Below are positions 42,082-54,363 of a stretch of 64,000 nt of DNA, piece after piece. The stretch comes from Primulina eburnea (Eukaryota; Streptophyta; Magnoliopsida; Lamiales; Gesneriaceae). Made by a program: the position numbers and the translations under genes. The stretch is taken from the NCBI RefSeq assembly GCF_022965805.1, contig NC_133101.1, forward strand, positions 12,065,069-12,129,068. The letters run 5' to 3'. Each line of letters opens with the position of its first letter. Position 1 is the first letter of the stretch. Below the pieces are notes generated by a model that was not told where the DNA came from, searched no databases, and saw only the letters and a list, made by a program, of their open reading frames with translations.

Positions 42082-42950
42082 TAGAGGTGGTTGGTACGGT
42101 ATACCGTATCGAAATTTCGGATACCGTATATCGTACCGAAAATACTGGTATGAGAAAAATGATACCGTTCCGTTACCGTACCGTGCTGAAATTTCGGTAC
42201 GGTATCGGTAAAATGCCGTCATACCGAAAATATATATAAAAAATTCATTCTCTTGTAATTCCAAGGCCAGTGATAACCAATACAAACAAATCTCTCAAGA
42301 CAGTCAAAGAGACCAAGAAATATATATGCAAAACAAATCCATCAAGACAATAAACATCAACCGCAACATGTGTCTGGAGATGCAACACATCAATGAACAC
42401 CAATAAACTTCAACCGCAACACGTTCGACTTCTTCATCCGCTATCTTTGCAACAATGTCTGAGGTCCTGTGATTTTTAAAGTCTGTTAGCTTTTTAACAA
42501 GTCGAGGCCCAACATCAGTCCTCTAGGTAGCTGGAAGGTTAGGAGACAGATATAAGACTTCTCAACAGTTTAAATTCTCAACTATGAGCTGAGTTGCTTA
42601 ACTGAACTTTGATTTGGACTATTCCAACATGATGAGTCCAAAAAAAAGTTAAATTATTTATTTTGATACGGTATCTATATGTATGGTTTTATACTAAAAA
42701 AATTACCCAATATTTTTTAATAATTTAACTTTATTGTTTAAAAATATTATATATTTTTATATTTATATATATTATTTCGGTATATACCGAAAAATTCAAA
42801 TTTCATACCGTTACCGTACCGAATATTTCGGTATCGGTATCGGTACCATACCGTACCGAAAATTTCGATATACCAAAAATTTCGATAAATTTGGTATTTT
42901 TCGATACGGTAACCTCGGTATACCGAAAATTCGGTATTTTTCCACTCCTA
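42082..42950. mobile_element. Non-autonomous hAT-type element, 869 bp
   Basis: Flanked by a perfect 8-bp target duplication GTGGACTC (42074-42081 and 42951-42958), the hAT hallmark. Ends are TAGAGGTGG and, inverted, TAGGAGTGG. Both arms are rich in GGTACGGTATACCG-type inverted words; the centre (42240-42640) is ordinary sequence without transposase. It must depend on an external hAT transposase. Confidence 0.85.
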
Positions 42951-42953
42951 GTG

Positions 42954-43320
42954 GACTCGACCATGGTTTACAAAACACTTAAACCAAAATTAAAACTAAA
43001 ATTTTTCTTGACTTCAGTTCCAAAATCAACTCTCATAATATATAAATTTAAGACATAACTGTTAAAGAATTAATTTCATCATCTCACATATTGTATAAAT
43101 AATTTATTTAATATTTAAAAATAGATAATAATAGTAATTTTCAGAAAAATTATATGTCAGACAAATATAAAAATTCAATACACAAAATTTGGTAGTATGC
43201 GAACTTTTGATTTATAATTTTTAATTTATATATATGTTTGTTTAATTATTTATGAAATTTTAAAAAAATAAAAAAAAACCTACAGTCAAGTAGGTGATAG
43301 AAATATTACATATAATTTGA
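42954..43320. repeat. Tandem duplication, copy B
   Basis: Second copy of the segment at 41669-42073, with scattered substitutions and small indels. Confidence 0.75.
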
Positions 43321-43467
43321 TTATGATAAAACTCTAAAAATTAAAAACAAATGATTTCAAATGTTCAATACTATGAGCCATTTGATATTAAAAATGGATC
43401 ATAAAAAACAAATAGTTTGAAATGTCCAATGAACATACATATATAAGTACTAAACACGTAAAATACA

Positions 43468-43469
43468 TA

Positions 43470-43513
<44 letters not shown>

Positions 43514-43552
43514 TTGTGTTGTATATGTGTGTGTGTGTGTGTGTTGTGTGTA
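43468..43552. repeat. (TA)n(TG)n microsatellite
   Basis: About 20 bases of TA repeats followed by TG repeats interrupted by TTTGTGTTGTATA. The frame opposite it (Thr-His and Ile-Tyr runs) is an artefact of the repeat. Confidence 0.95.
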
Positions 43553-45019
43553 TAATAATGCTGATATAAAATAAATTATCTATGGCATAGAATTCTAAAA
43601 ACAAAAGATAAAAAGTTATGTAGGAGGTTAGATATTTTTAAATTAAATATTATGAGCTATAGTTTACTATCAATATTATTATTTCATTAGTTTTGATAAT
43701 ATTTTGATGACACACAAAATTTATTTCTACTATAAAAAATAATATATGACATAATTTTATAATAAATATAAATTATAATGATAATTGATTAATATCTGTC
43801 AAAGTATTAGAGCTTTTACATATGATATTTTAACATCTTTATTTATTTATTTATTTTGAAATCAAACTAACTAATTTAACACATACAAAAAATAACATTT
43901 TTTTTGCAAGTTTATTTCTTTGATTATATTTCAAATTTTTATGTAAAAATTATTCCGGTAGTTTAAAATTTATATTTAATAATTATTGTATTAGTTTATT
44001 AGATTTTATTTGATATTTACCATAAAATCTTATTTAAGTGTGTATTTCATTATATATATTGATTTATTTATTATTTTAAAATTATATTTAACAAGAAATT
44101 AATAATCATCGAAGTAGTTTATAAAAGATCGATTTTGATATAAAATTAATCATCTATTATATAAAATTCTAAAAACAAAAGGTAAAAAAATTATGTAGGT
44201 GTTTAAATATTATTTATTTGAAATATTATGAGTTATATTTTACTATCAATATTATTATTTCATTAGTTTTGATTTTGTTTTGATGAGTCAGTCATGATAT
44301 TTTATATTTATAATTATTTATCGTTAATATGCTTGTGAATTATGATTTATGCATTGATAAAGTCCATAATTTGATTGATTCGCGATGTTTGGATATATTT
44401 TTTTTAAAATTTCTTTCAATTCATTTGGTTCTATATATTATGCTAATTATAATTTATTATATAACATAAAATTAACCGTTGGAATAATAATTTGACAAAA
44501 AATTTGAAAATAAAATATATAAGTTTTTAATTAATTTATTAATTTAATATAACAAGATATTTAACTCAAATAAATAACAAAATTATTCAATTTATTTTTT
44601 TAGAAAATCAAAATTTTAATTTTTATCATATAATTTGTATTGAACGTGCTTCTTGCTAGTAAAATTAAATGTGGATAAAAGAATTGCATCAGTACACAGT
44701 CATTAGAGAGACCTATTTTTAGCCTCAAATAGAACAAAGTTTGGTGTTCTGCTAACACCATCTTTTCTCCCCCTTAAGAAAAGTAAATTCAGCATCTAAT
44801 TGTCTCATATTACATTATAGGTTGCATCTTACAAGACTCAAAGTTGTTAACGGATGCATTCCTAGCAGAATATTCATTAATTACCAAACTTTTCTTGTAT
44901 ATTTATAATTTCGAATAAATTTATTTGAACGGATAAGAGAACTATAATTCCTAGCTCAAACTAGCTGACTAATATATAAATTTCTATGCTAAAAAGACTA
45001 AAATCTATTCATTAATATA
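43553..45019. other. AT-rich intergenic stretch with a diverged direct repeat
   Basis: No gene. About 95 bp at 43617-43715 recur at 44195-44288 (shared core ATTATTATTTCATTAGTTTTGA). The 44690-44990 segment is the 3' flank of the SAUR locus. Confidence 0.6.
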
Positions 45020-45299
45020 TCATGTTCTGCTCAAGCGAGAGGTGACATCAACAAACAAATCTTCACTGTAAGGAATGGCGAGGCCTCCCATTGGATGACA
45101 AAATCCGTATTCTTCTTCAGCTTGACGTAGCAAATCTTGAAATGAAGGATTATTCAAATATGATATGGGAATGACAAATCCTTGCTTATATTCACTCTCC
45201 CCAACATAAACAACACAATATCCTTTTGGAACATCAGATGATCGAATTCGATCTTTTCTCACTTGATAAAGATCGTTTAAGTATTTGTCGAATGACCAT
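45020..45299 (-). pseudogene. SAUR (small auxin-up RNA) gene, one frameshift
   Basis: On the minus strand the ATG at 45299 starts [19 protein letters not shown], a typical basic SAUR N-terminus. A one-base shift near 45240 moves to [20 protein letters not shown], then [40 protein letters not shown] and [13 protein letters not shown], ending at 45020. The total of ~93 codons and the intronless layout match the family. SAUR proteins are short auxin-induced factors that promote cell expansion by inhibiting PP2C-D phosphatases, as known for the family. The central SAUR domain is well preserved, so the break is recent or an assembly error. A MITE lies 80 bp upstream of the ATG. Confidence 0.85.
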
Positions 45300-45378
45300 T
45301 TCTGTATTAAAATGTAAATTAAAGATAAACAAGAGCACCAGAAGAATCACATGAATTTGTCTGTCAATCATCAGATTA

Positions 45379-45867
45379 GGCCATCCACAATAGTAGATGT
45401 ATTTCTTCCAAATATTTGTGGGTCTCATAGTCCACATCATCAATCAAATATTTCACTACTCAAATATCTCACATTTCACAATCAAATATCTCACCAATCA
45501 AATATTTATGGATCCCACTATCACTTTAATTAATAATATATTTTCATTTAAATAAAATAACTTACAATTTTAAAAAAAATATTAAAAATATTTTTGAATA
45601 TTTTTGAAATTTTTGAATATTAAAAAAATATTAAAAATATTTCTGAATATTTTTGAATCTTAAAAAAATATTAAAATGATTATTAAAATTAGATAGTTTA
45701 ATTAAAAAGTATTAAAAAATGAAGAAAAAAAATATGAATAACCGGTTACAAATTTGTAACCGGTTATTCACTTTGCACAAAAATAAAGATGACACAATTG
45801 TGAATATTTGGTGGTGTAGAATATTTGGATGACATGACACCCACAATATCCACTATTGTGGGTGCCC
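45379..45867. mobile_element. Tourist-like (PIF/Harbinger) MITE, 489 bp
   Basis: Terminal inverted repeats GGCCATCCACAATAGTAGAT and, inverted from the right, GGGCACCCACAATAGTGGAT. It is flanked by the 3-bp duplication TTA (45376-45378 and 45868-45870). AT-rich interior, no ORF. It contains a perfect 36-bp palindrome at 45735-45770. It lies just upstream of the SAUR start. Confidence 0.85.
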
Positions 45868-45899
45868 TTATATGAAAAGCAATATAATTGAATCATTAG

Positions 45900-46102
45900 T
45901 GTCAAACATATATTTTTCTTTTTCTCATTGATACCATAGAAATTGAGTACAATATATAGAGATACAAAAAAACTATTTTAGGAATTTCTTCTATGTCTGT
46001 ACAATATTTACGGCTACAATCCCCTGAATGACGGGATTCCTAAATCTAAGATTTCCATAGCTTGCCAACCACAGCTGGCTAATTGAGAGACTCCCGCCAA
46101 CA
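45900..46102 (-). repeat. 3' LTR of the right-hand copia
   Basis: 203 bp with TG/CA ends next to a polypurine tract. No second copy is in the window. Confidence 0.8.
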
Positions 46103-46109
46103 CTCCCCG

Positions 46110-47923
46110 TCAAGTTGGTGTGTAGATATCTCCAACACCTAACTTGTCAAGTGAGTCATTGAAGTTCCTGCTGGAAACTGCCTTGGTAAGAATGTCTGTT
46201 AACTGATTTTCAGATTTAACAAAAAGGAACTGGATGATCTTCTCATCCAGGTTCTGTTTGATGAAATGTCGGTCTATCTCCACGTGCTTGGTGCGGTCGT
46301 GTTGAATTGGGTTGTGAGATATGTCGATGGCAGCTTTGTTATCGCAGAATAAGTTCATTGCAGAGTCAGGAGGAAAGCCGACCTCTGTTAGCAAACCTCT
46401 AAGCCAAAGAAGCTCACATAATCCTTTCGCCATGCCTCGGAACTCAGCTTCAGCGTTGGTTAGGGCTACCACCTTCTGCTCTTTACTCCTCCATGTAACT
46501 AAGTTTCCTCCCACAAATGTAAAGTAGCCTGAAGTAGACTTTCTATCAGAGATATTCCCAGCCCAATCCGCATCGGTGTACCCTTCAATATTCATATGAG
46601 TATTCTTGGAGAACATTAATCCTTTTCCTGGTGATGATTTTAGGTAGCGGAGAATTCGAGTTACGGCACCCATATGTTCTTCACTCGAATTATGCATAAA
46701 TTGGCTTACCACACTTACAGCGTAAGCAATGTCTGGACGAGTGTGAGATAAGTAAATGAGCTTCCCCACTAGTCTTTGATACCTCACCTTATCAGCTGGC
46801 ACCTGGTCCGAATATTCTCCAAGTCTATGATTCTGCACAATCGGCGTATCCACAGGTTTACACTCTAGTAATCCAACTTCCGTCAATAAATCTAGTACGT
46901 ATTTTCGTTGAGAGAGGAATATGCCATTTTTAGATCTCGCCACTTCTATTCCCAAAAAATACTTAAGTCCTCCCAAGTTCTTCATCTCGAATTCATTAGA
47001 CAGTTGTTCTTGTAGCCTCGAGATCTCATCAGTGGCGTCCCCCGTAATTATCATGTCGTCCACATAGACTATTAACGCCGTCACCTTGCTTTGTCGGTGT
47101 TTCAAGAAGAGAGTATGGTCAGAGTTACTTTGGCGATAGCCATACTTCTTCATTGCTGAACTAAGTCGGCCAAACCATGCTCGCGGTGACTGTTTTAGTC
47201 CATACAATGCCTTCTCCAATTTACAAACAATTTTGTTCCCAGCAGTTCCTGTATAACTTGGCGGAACATCCATGTATACTTCCTCATCAAGATTCCCGTG
47301 AAGGAAAGCATTCTTCACGTCGAGTTGATGTAGTGGTTAGTCCAAATTTGCTGCAAGAGATAGTAGAACTCTAACGGTATTGAGTTTGGCTACGGGTGAG
47401 AAGGTTTCTAAGTAGTCTACGCCATATGTTTGGGTAAAACCTTTCGCTACAAGTCTCGCCTTGTAGCGCTCAATTGATCCATCAGCCTTGTATTTTATCG
47501 AGAACACCCATTTGCATCCCACTAATTTCTTTCCCTCTGTTAATGGGACCAATTTCCAGGTATTATTTTTCTTTAAGGCTTCTAGTTCTTCTTGCATTGA
47601 TTGTGCCCACTTTGGATCAGACAACGCCTCTTCAACGCTATTGGGAATGTGGCAAGAGGATAGTGTTTGAGTGAAAGTCTTGAGCGGCTTTGACAGACCT
47701 TGAGTAGATACATAATGTGCAATTGGGTACTTGGGCTTTCTACCTTCTTCATCTGGGTTGTATCTGTTCGGTGGTTTCCCACGATTGTGTCTAAAAGGCA
47801 ACACATAACTAGTAGAGGAATCCAAAATATTAGCATGTAAAGGTGTATCAGAAGTACTTACCTCAGGGACATTCTCAGAAGGAGAAGGGTCTTCGGGTAC
47901 TGAGGAGTGAGGGGACTGAGTAT
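46110..47923 (-). pseudogene. pol: Copia reverse transcriptase and RNase H, one nonsense codon
   Basis: From the right: an integrase-RT linker (47923-47826), then RT from [20 protein letters not shown] and [24 protein letters not shown] at 47337-47339 replaces the conserved Trp before PLHQLDVKNAF. RT then continues open: LKQSPRAWF, the catalytic LIVYVDDMIITGD, FEMKNLGGLKYFLGIE. RNase H follows (YTDADWAGNISDRKSTSGYF, then CDNKAAIDISHNPIQHDRTK) and ends IYTPT at 46110. Only that one stop is seen in about 560 codons, so this was a fairly young copy when Athila entered it. Confidence 0.88.
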
Positions 47924-48257
47924 TGATAGGACTCGTTTTTACGTGTTTTTAGTGTTGGTTTCGAGTCGCATTCATACATCATATTAGTTTGTTTTAGTTT
48001 ATTCTTGCATTTTGTTTGCATTATTTAGCATATGACTGATCTCGTGTGTTTTGTGGTATTTTGTAGGAATGAAACCAAATATGGCAGAAAATGGGCACAA
48101 CAACGAAGAAGCCTCGCTAGGGCGGTCAAAACTGACCGCCCCAGCGAGCATTCTAGTCTTACCGAGGATTTCGAACAGAAGATCTCTCGCTCGGACGGTC
48201 AAAAGTGGCCGCCCCAGCGAGACTGCTAGCCTGGACAAGAGAATTTAACAGAAGATC
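47924..48257 (+). repeat. Athila 5' LTR, first segment
   Basis: Begins TGATAGGACTCG and ends at the AGATC target of the Tekay insertion. It contains two hairpin units at 48113-48148 and 48186-48221. Confidence 0.85.
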
Positions 48258-49706
48258 TGTAGTGACACGTTCCAGAATCACCTACTAAACAAGAACTAAG
48301 CATGCACTTAACTTAATTAATAATAATCAGAGATAAACGCGGAAAAGGCCAATGAATGAAAGTTATACAACCCGATCGAAATCTAGAATACTCAAACTAA
48401 ACTGAAAATATCTGATACAACCATATCGAAACAGAACAGTAATGAAGAACTAACTCAACCGTCCACTCCACGTCCTCCTCGTCCTCCTCCTGAGCCTTCC
48501 AACCTGAGGCCTGCCCCGTGGGAATGGGGTGTCCAAGATAAACAAAACCGAGGACGTGAGCGATAAGAACGCCCAGTACAAAAGTATGAGTATACAAGCC
48601 TATATGAAATGCACATGCTATGATATGATACCAGGGTAGTCAAGAAACAGGAGTCACAAAAGATCTCAATATGCTCAGTCTAGAGGCGCCAAGTGGATAG
48701 TGCCGCGCGGTACTCCTCTGGGTCACTGCATCCACTACAAGATCAGACGTGGACCTAAAATGTCCCGGATCACCGAAGCCCTCCCGACCCGTCGGCCACT
48801 GTGTACTCTCGGTGTCCATGCGTCCACAAGATAGGGCTGAGCGGCCCCACAAGATATAGCTTATCTCGAAAGAGATACAGCTCAACAGCAAAGGCTATCT
48901 CGAAGGAGATACGGCTCAACATGAAATGCAATATGCATCATAACTCCTGACATAATAGCATGCATCATATGACATATAACAATGCAGCAAATAATCATGC
49001 AACACATATATGAATGTATACTCAACCAGGATATCTCGGATAGTACTTTCGTACCTCTATCACAGCAAGCCTAGCCTTACGCAACACCGCTAATCAGGTC
49101 TAGCACAAGCCTACGCAATAAAAGCATACTCAATGAACGAAACTACCATGCTCGACTAGCAAAACCAGTACTCCCTAGTACTACCAAAGGTTTAGGGTTT
49201 ACCTTCGTCCGTCGACAGCCCTTTGATGTCGATTGCCTCGTAACTCAGGCGTCGCTACGCTACCAATCCTGGCAGCTCTTGGCTATCGCTCGACCAACAA
49301 CTAACCCTAGAAACCTTCCAAACCTCTCAACTATGAGACACAACTTCAAGAATTTGCAATCCAAAATGAGGAATTTCGAGCACTATTTATAGGCTATGTT
49401 CGGATCCACCGAACCCACTTCGGAACGTCCGAACTCCCACGTGTCCATCGGCTCTTGACACCTCATGATCGGATCCACCGAACTTACACTTCGGATCATC
49501 CGAACTTGCATGTAAACTGACGTGTCGATCGACTCTTGACACCTCATGATCGGATCCACCGAACTTACTTCGGATCGTCCGAACTCTTCGGTGCTACCGA
49601 ACCATCTTCGGTCCGTCCGATCATGACCACGGTCAAGATTACACATTAAACCTTCTTAATCACCATTAATCTGTTAATTACCCAATTTGGAATTCGGGCT
49701 ACTACA
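48258..49706 (-). repeat. 3' LTR of the Tekay element
   Basis: 1449 bp; almost identical to the 5' LTR at 54380-55829. The U3 region (49398-49625 on the plus strand) has tandem units with TTCGGA/TCCGAA inverted words just upstream of a TATA box. Reading frames inside are LTR artefacts repeated in the other copy. Confidence 0.92.
49384..49391 (-). promoter_or_regulatory. TATA box in the Tekay 3' LTR
   Basis: TATAAATA on the minus strand, immediately downstream of the U3 repeat array. The equivalent promoter in the 5' LTR, which would drive the element, is at 55507-55514. Confidence 0.6.
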
Positions 49707-49722
49707 TTCTCCCCCCCTTAAA
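49707..49722 (-). other. Polypurine tract of the Tekay element
   Basis: The minus strand reads AAGGGGGGGAGAA directly before TGTAGTAGCCC of the 3' LTR. Confidence 0.8.
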
Positions 49723-49856
49723 AGATTTCGTCCTCGAAATCAGGCTTAGAGGATGAACAAAACGAAATAACAACATCGTTATTACATCTCAATTGTTGTT
49801 GAATACAACTGATATTTCGATTACAACTGAAAACACAAACATATACAAAGCACAAC

Positions 49857-52800
49857 TCAAAAGAGCTCTGGATGCTCTGAACGCATACGACTCTCTAACT
49901 CCCAAGTGGCTTCTTCAGTACCTCGACGCTGCCACTGCACTAAGACAAGAGGAATGATCTTATTCCGCAACACCTTGTCTTTGCGATCGAGAATCCGAAC
50001 TGGTCGCTCCACGTAAGACAAATCCGAATCAAGTTGAACTTCAGAGGGATGTAAGATGTGAGACTCATCTGCTACATAACGTCTCAACAAGGATACGTGG
50101 AACACATCATGAATACTTGATAGGTACGGCGGCAATGCAAGTCTGTAAGCTAAATCTCCCACACATTCTAAGATTTCAAAAGGACCAATGAATCTCGGAG
50201 ATAGCTTACCCTTGAGTCCAAATCTCAGAATCCTGCGAAAATGCGAAACTCGGAGAAACACTTTCTCACCTGGCTGAAAATGCAGAGGTCGACGCTTAGT
50301 GTTCGCATAACTAGCCTGTCGATCCTGAGCAATCTTAATCCGTTTCTTGATTAATGCAACCTTATCAATAGCCTGTTGAACTAACTCCGGTCCCTCAACA
50401 TGTCGTTCCCCAACTTCGTCCCAGAATAATGGAGTACGACAACGTCGCCCATACAACGCCTCAAATGGTGCCATACCAATACTACGACGATAGCTGTTGT
50501 TGTACGCGAACTCAATCAAAGGCAAATGATCCTGCCAAGCGGTTCCGAAATCCATAACACAAGCTCGCAACATGTCCTCAAGTGTACGGATAGTTCTCTC
50601 TGTCTGACCGTCGGTCTCTGGATGATAAGCCGTACTCAAACTCAGTGAAGTACCCAATGCTGACTGGAAACTACCCCAAAATCGTGAGGTAAAACGAGGA
50701 TCCCTGTCACTAACAATACTGACTGGTACTCCATGCAACCGTAGAATCTCTTGAATATACAATCGAGCCATACGATCGAAAGTAAAATCACGGTTATATG
50801 GCAGAAAATGAGCAGACTTGGTGAGTCGATCTACCACTACCCAAATAGCATCACTATTCCTCGAAGACAATGGCAAGTGAGTAATGAAATCCATCGTGAT
50901 ATGCTCCCACTTCCATTCAGGAATAGGTAAATTCAATAATAATCCTCCCGGTCGACGGTGCTCTGCTTTAACCTGCTGACAGACTAAACACTTGGAGACA
51001 AACTGATACACGCTACGCTTCATCCCTTTCCACCAAAATCGTGTTCTCAAATCTTTATACATCTTATTGCTTCCCGGATGAACACTTAACTTGCTTCGAT
51101 GAGCCTGGGACAAGATCTCTTCCCTCAAAATATCATCCTCTGGTACTACAACTCGATTAGACAAACACAGAAGACCATTAGACTGATAATGAAAATTGCT
51201 ATCTCCACCAACTAACCGAGCTAATCTCTGAGTCTTGAGATCAGATATCTGAGCATCTCGAATCTGAGTGAACAAAGCTGGCTCAGATAAAATGGTAGCA
51301 ACACGAATGCTCTCCATACCTTTCCGATGCTTGAATTTAAATCCCAACGAACAACAATCCTGGACAGCACTAGACATGGCACTGGTCTGAAGTGCAGAGG
51401 CTCTCACCTTGCGACTAAGAGCATCAGCTGTGAGATTCGCAGAACCTGGATGGTATTTGATTTCGCAATCATAATCCTTTAGCAGATCCATCCAACGACG
51501 TTGTCTCATGTTCAACTCAGCCTGAGTGAACAGATACTTCAGACTCTTGTGATCAGTAAAAATTTCAAACTGAACACCGTACAAATAATGACGCCAAATC
51601 TTCAGCGCAAACACAATAGCTGCCAACTCTAGATCATGAATGGGATACTTTTCCTCGTGAGGTTTTAACTGTCTGGAAGCATAAGCGATCACATGACCAT
51701 TCTGCGTCAACACACACCCTAAGCCTTGAAAGGAGGCATCGGTGTAAACACTAAAACCATCAGATCCTGACGGTAACGCCAAAACAGGTGCAGAAGTCAG
51801 AAGTCGACGAAGCTCTCTGAAACTATCTTCGCACTCAGATGACCACTCAAATGGAACATCCTTCCGAGTAAGTTGCGTCAAAGGTCTAGCTATCTGAGAG
51901 AAATTCACGATGAAACGACGATAATACCCTGCCAGACCTAGAAAACTACGGATCTCGGCCACTGTCGTTGGTCGTGACCAATTCAACACTGCCTCAATCT
52001 TGCTAGGATCCACAGAAACTCCTTCCTTGGAAATCACATGACCAAGGAATACTACCCGATCAATCCAGAACTCGCACTTACTCAGCTTAGCATACAATTG
52101 CTTCTCGCGAAGAATCTGCAACACAATCCTCAAGTGCTGGGCATGCTCTTCCACACTGTGAGAATAAATCAATATATCGTCAATGAAAACCACAACGAAC
52201 TGATCTAGGAAATCCCGAAAGACTCGGTTCATCAGATCCATGAACACTGCTGGCGCATTCGTCAAACCGAATGGCATAACTAGAAACTCGTAGTGCCCAT
52301 ATCGAGTACGAAAAGCAGTCTTGGAAATATCATCGTCTCTGACTCTCATCTGATGATAACCCGATCGCAAGTCAATCTTGGAGTAAACAGAAGTACCCTG
52401 AAGCTGATCGAACAAGTCATCAATACGAGGCAATGGATACTTGTTTTTGATCGTGACACGATTCAGCTGGCGATAATCAATACACAATCGCATCGATCCA
52501 TCCTTTTTCTTGACAAACAAGACTGGAGCTCCCCAAGGTGAAACACTCGGGCGAATATAACCTTTATCAAGAAGATCCTGCAACTGCTGCTTCAATTCCC
52601 TCATCTCTGATGGAGCCAGACGATAGGGGGCACGAGAAATCGGCGCAGTCCCTGGCATTAACTCGATGCCAAACTCCACTTCTCTAATCGGAGGAAAACC
52701 AGGAATCTCATCTGGGAAAACATCAGGAAACTCACAAACCACTGGAATATCATCTATACCAACACTACCTGTGGACAAATCAATCGCATAGATGAGGTAG

Positions 52801-53945
52801 CCTTCCCCGCCCGACTCTAAAGCACGACAGGCTTTCAGAGCAGATACCACTGGCATCGGTGGTCGCGCTCCCTCACCATAGAAAAACCAACTAGAGCTCT
52901 CAGTCGTACGAAACTGAACAAGCTTCTGGTAACAATCCACAGTAGCTCGGTAGGTAGTCAACATGTCTATACCCAGAATACAATCAAAATCTTCCATCTC
53001 CAGGATCATAAGATTCGCAATCAATTCGTTACCCTCAAAATCTAACGGACAACCCATCACTAGACGCTTTGCTAATACCGAATGACCCATCGGAGTAGAA
53101 ACAGAAAGAATGACGTCTAGAGAAACATACGGTAACTTATGACGCTTAACAAATCGTGCAGAAATGAATGAATGGGATGCTCTGGTATCAATAAGAACAA
53201 AAGCAGGAATACCGCATAAACAAAAAGTACCTGCTATGACTCTCCCTGTCTCATCTGCAGCCTGATCCTGGTTCAGCGCAAAAACCTGACCTTGGACACG
53301 AGGTCGAAGATTTGAACTGCCCACTGCCTGACCCTGCATCCTCTGCTGAACAGTCGCCTGAGATCCGGAACCAGATCCTACTCCACCTCGCAACTGAGGG
53401 CAATTCTTCTTAAGATGGCCCATCTCGCTGCACTGAAAACAAGCTCCTGCGGCTGATCTGCACTGCTCAGATGGATGGTTCTTCCCACAATGCACACAAG
53501 AACCCTTCTGCTTACCAAAGCGAAAAACACCGCTAGACCGAGATCCAGATCCAGAAGAAGAAGAAGAACCAGACTTCTTAAAAGACTGAGATCGAGGGCT
53601 CAAAGTACTCGGAGGTCTAGAAGAAAGAATAGCCCTACCACGCTGGAGACTGATCTCTGCCTGGCGACACCGGTTCACTAGCCCATCATAAGAAGTAGGA
53701 TTATCACAGACTGTGACTCGATCAAAGATCTCCTGGTTAAGACCCTGAAGGAAATGGTCGTACTTGGCCTCAGGACTGCCACTGATATGAGGAGCAAAGG
53801 GCAACAACTCGAAGAACTTCTGCTGATATGCATCAACAGACATACTCCCCTGCTTAAGATTCAGAAGTTCAATCGTCTTTGCCTGACGAAGGGCTGGAGG
53901 AAAGTAGAGCTGCATAAAAGCTGCACGGAAATCAGCCCAAGTCAC
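49857..53945 (-). CDS. pol: Tekay gag-pol polyprotein (capsid remainder, zinc knuckles, PR, RT, RNase H, IN, chromodomain)
   Basis: An uninterrupted 1362-residue frame. Residues 1-100: rest of the capsid domain ([20 protein letters not shown]). Residues 150-183: zinc knuckles ([27 protein letters not shown]). Residues ~240-330: protease with [10 protein letters not shown], where the catalytic D-T-G has become D-T-R through one G-to-A change. RT spans ~430-620 with [12 protein letters not shown] at 584-595. RNase H begins at ~731 (VYTDASFQG). Integrase has H949, H956, C986, C989 and D1019, D1080, E1116 (35 residues between the last two), so the catalytic triad is intact. The chromodomain at ~1311-1354 ([20 protein letters not shown], then EEATWELE) is typical of Tekay chromoviruses and could bind heterochromatin. 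The frame is open upstream to the gag frameshift near 54013. RT, RNase H and IN look functional; PR probably is not. Confidence 0.93.
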   Translation of the reverse strand: MTWADFRAAFMQLYFPPALRQAKTIELLNLKQGSMSVDAYQQKFFELLPFAPHISGSPEAKYDHFLQGLNQEIFDRVTVCDNPTSYDGLVNRCRQAEISLQRGRAILSSRPPSTLSPRSQSFKKSGSSSSSGSGSRSSGVFRFGKQKGSCVHCGKNHPSEQCRSAAGACFQCSEMGHLKKNCPQLRGGVGSGSGSQATVQQRMQGQAVGSSNLRPRVQGQVFALNQDQAADETGRVIAGTFCLCGIPAFVLIDTRASHSFISARFVKRHKLPYVSLDVILSVSTPMGHSVLAKRLVMGCPLDFEGNELIANLMILEMEDFDCILGIDMLTTYRATVDCYQKLVQFRTTESSSWFFYGEGARPPMPVVSALKACRALESGGEGYLIYAIDLSTGSVGIDDIPVVCEFPDVFPDEIPGFPPIREVEFGIELMPGTAPISRAPYRLAPSEMRELKQQLQDLLDKGYIRPSVSPWGAPVLFVKKKDGSMRLCIDYRQLNRVTIKNKYPLPRIDDLFDQLQGTSVYSKIDLRSGYHQMRVRDDDISKTAFRTRYGHYEFLVMPFGLTNAPAVFMDLMNRVFRDFLDQFVVVFIDDILIYSHSVEEHAQHLRIVLQILREKQLYAKLSKCEFWIDRVVFLGHVISKEGVSVDPSKIEAVLNWSRPTTVAEIRSFLGLAGYYRRFIVNFSQIARPLTQLTRKDVPFEWSSECEDSFRELRRLLTSAPVLALPSGSDGFSVYTDASFQGLGCVLTQNGHVIAYASRQLKPHEEKYPIHDLELAAIVFALKIWRHYLYGVQFEIFTDHKSLKYLFTQAELNMRQRRWMDLLKDYDCEIKYHPGSANLTADALSRKVRASALQTSAMSSAVQDCCSLGFKFKHRKGMESIRVATILSEPALFTQIRDAQISDLKTQRLARLVGGDSNFHYQSNGLLCLSNRVVVPEDDILREEILSQAHRSKLSVHPGSNKMYKDLRTRFWWKGMKRSVYQFVSKCLVCQQVKAEHRRPGGLLLNLPIPEWKWEHITMDFITHLPLSSRNSDAIWVVVDRLTKSAHFLPYNRDFTFDRMARLYIQEILRLHGVPVSIVSDRDPRFTSRFWGSFQSALGTSLSLSTAYHPETDGQTERTIRTLEDMLRACVMDFGTAWQDHLPLIEFAYNNSYRRSIGMAPFEALYGRRCRTPLFWDEVGERHVEGPELVQQAIDKVALIKKRIKIAQDRQASYANTKRRPLHFQPGEKVFLRVSHFRRILRFGLKGKLSPRFIGPFEILECVGDLAYRLALPPYLSSIHDVFHVSLLRRYVADESHILHPSEVQLDSDLSYVERPVRILDRKDKVLRNKIIPLVLVQWQRRGTEEATWELESRMRSEHPELF

Positions 53946-53991
53946 CCTACCCTGAGACTGGACTATCGGCGCAGAAGTCGATCGCCACCAC

Positions 53992-54279
53992 TTACGCGCA
54001 CGGCCCTCGAGAATTTAAACTAAGGGTCTCCATCTGCTGATCTTCAGTGCACTGGAATGCACGGAAACAACTCTCCATGCGCTCTATCCAATCCTCAGCA
54101 ACATCGGGAGTCTCACCACCGACTAAAGGCTTAGGCCCCAACTGCATGAAACGGTGCATCTCAAAACGCCTATGGTCATCACGACGATGACGATGTTCAC
54201 GACGACGCCTACGATCGTCCTGGTCTCCCCAACGACCTACACTCCCCTGACTACTCTCATCACCACGATGGTCAGCCAT
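53992..54279 (-). pseudogene. gag: Tekay gag N-terminal part, frameshifted
   Basis: The ATG at 54279 (MADHRGDESSQGSVGRWGDQ) begins gag with a basic stretch of Arg and His (DDRRRRREHRHRRDDHRRF), then PLVGGETPDVAEDWIERMES, CFRAFQCTEDQQMETLSL. An extra T in AAATTCTC near 54013 shifts the frame and it stops at 53992. The remaining capsid domain is in the frame of the long ORF. Apart from this base, gag looks intact. Upstream methionines back to 54426 run through the primer site and are not real starts. Confidence 0.88.
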
Positions 54280-54363
54280 CGCTACAAGATAGAATGGGGA
54301 AAATATGGTGAAATGGTCAACGGAAATCCCAAAACAAAATCTATATCCCAAAATCATCAGCAT

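Larger units (their letters stand above)
45900..47923 (-). mobile_element. 3' half of a Ty1/copia element, interrupted by Athila
   Basis: A 203-bp 3' LTR (45900-46102; minus-strand TGTTGGCGGGAG to TTTGACA) is preceded by a polypurine tract (CTTGACGGGGAG), with RT/RNase H upstream. The 5 bases outside the LTR are ATTAG. The element is cut at 47923/47924 by the Athila LTR, so its integrase, gag and 5' LTR should lie beyond the right edge of the window. Confidence 0.85.

Noticed and set aside
43371..43604. A frame with Thr-His and Ile-Tyr runs.
   Set aside because: It is the translation of the (TA)n(TG)n microsatellite.
45020..45262. An intact 80-codon SAUR starting at a GTG.
   Set aside because: Plant genes start at ATG; the family-typical N-terminus lies upstream at 45299 in another frame, so the gene is frameshifted.
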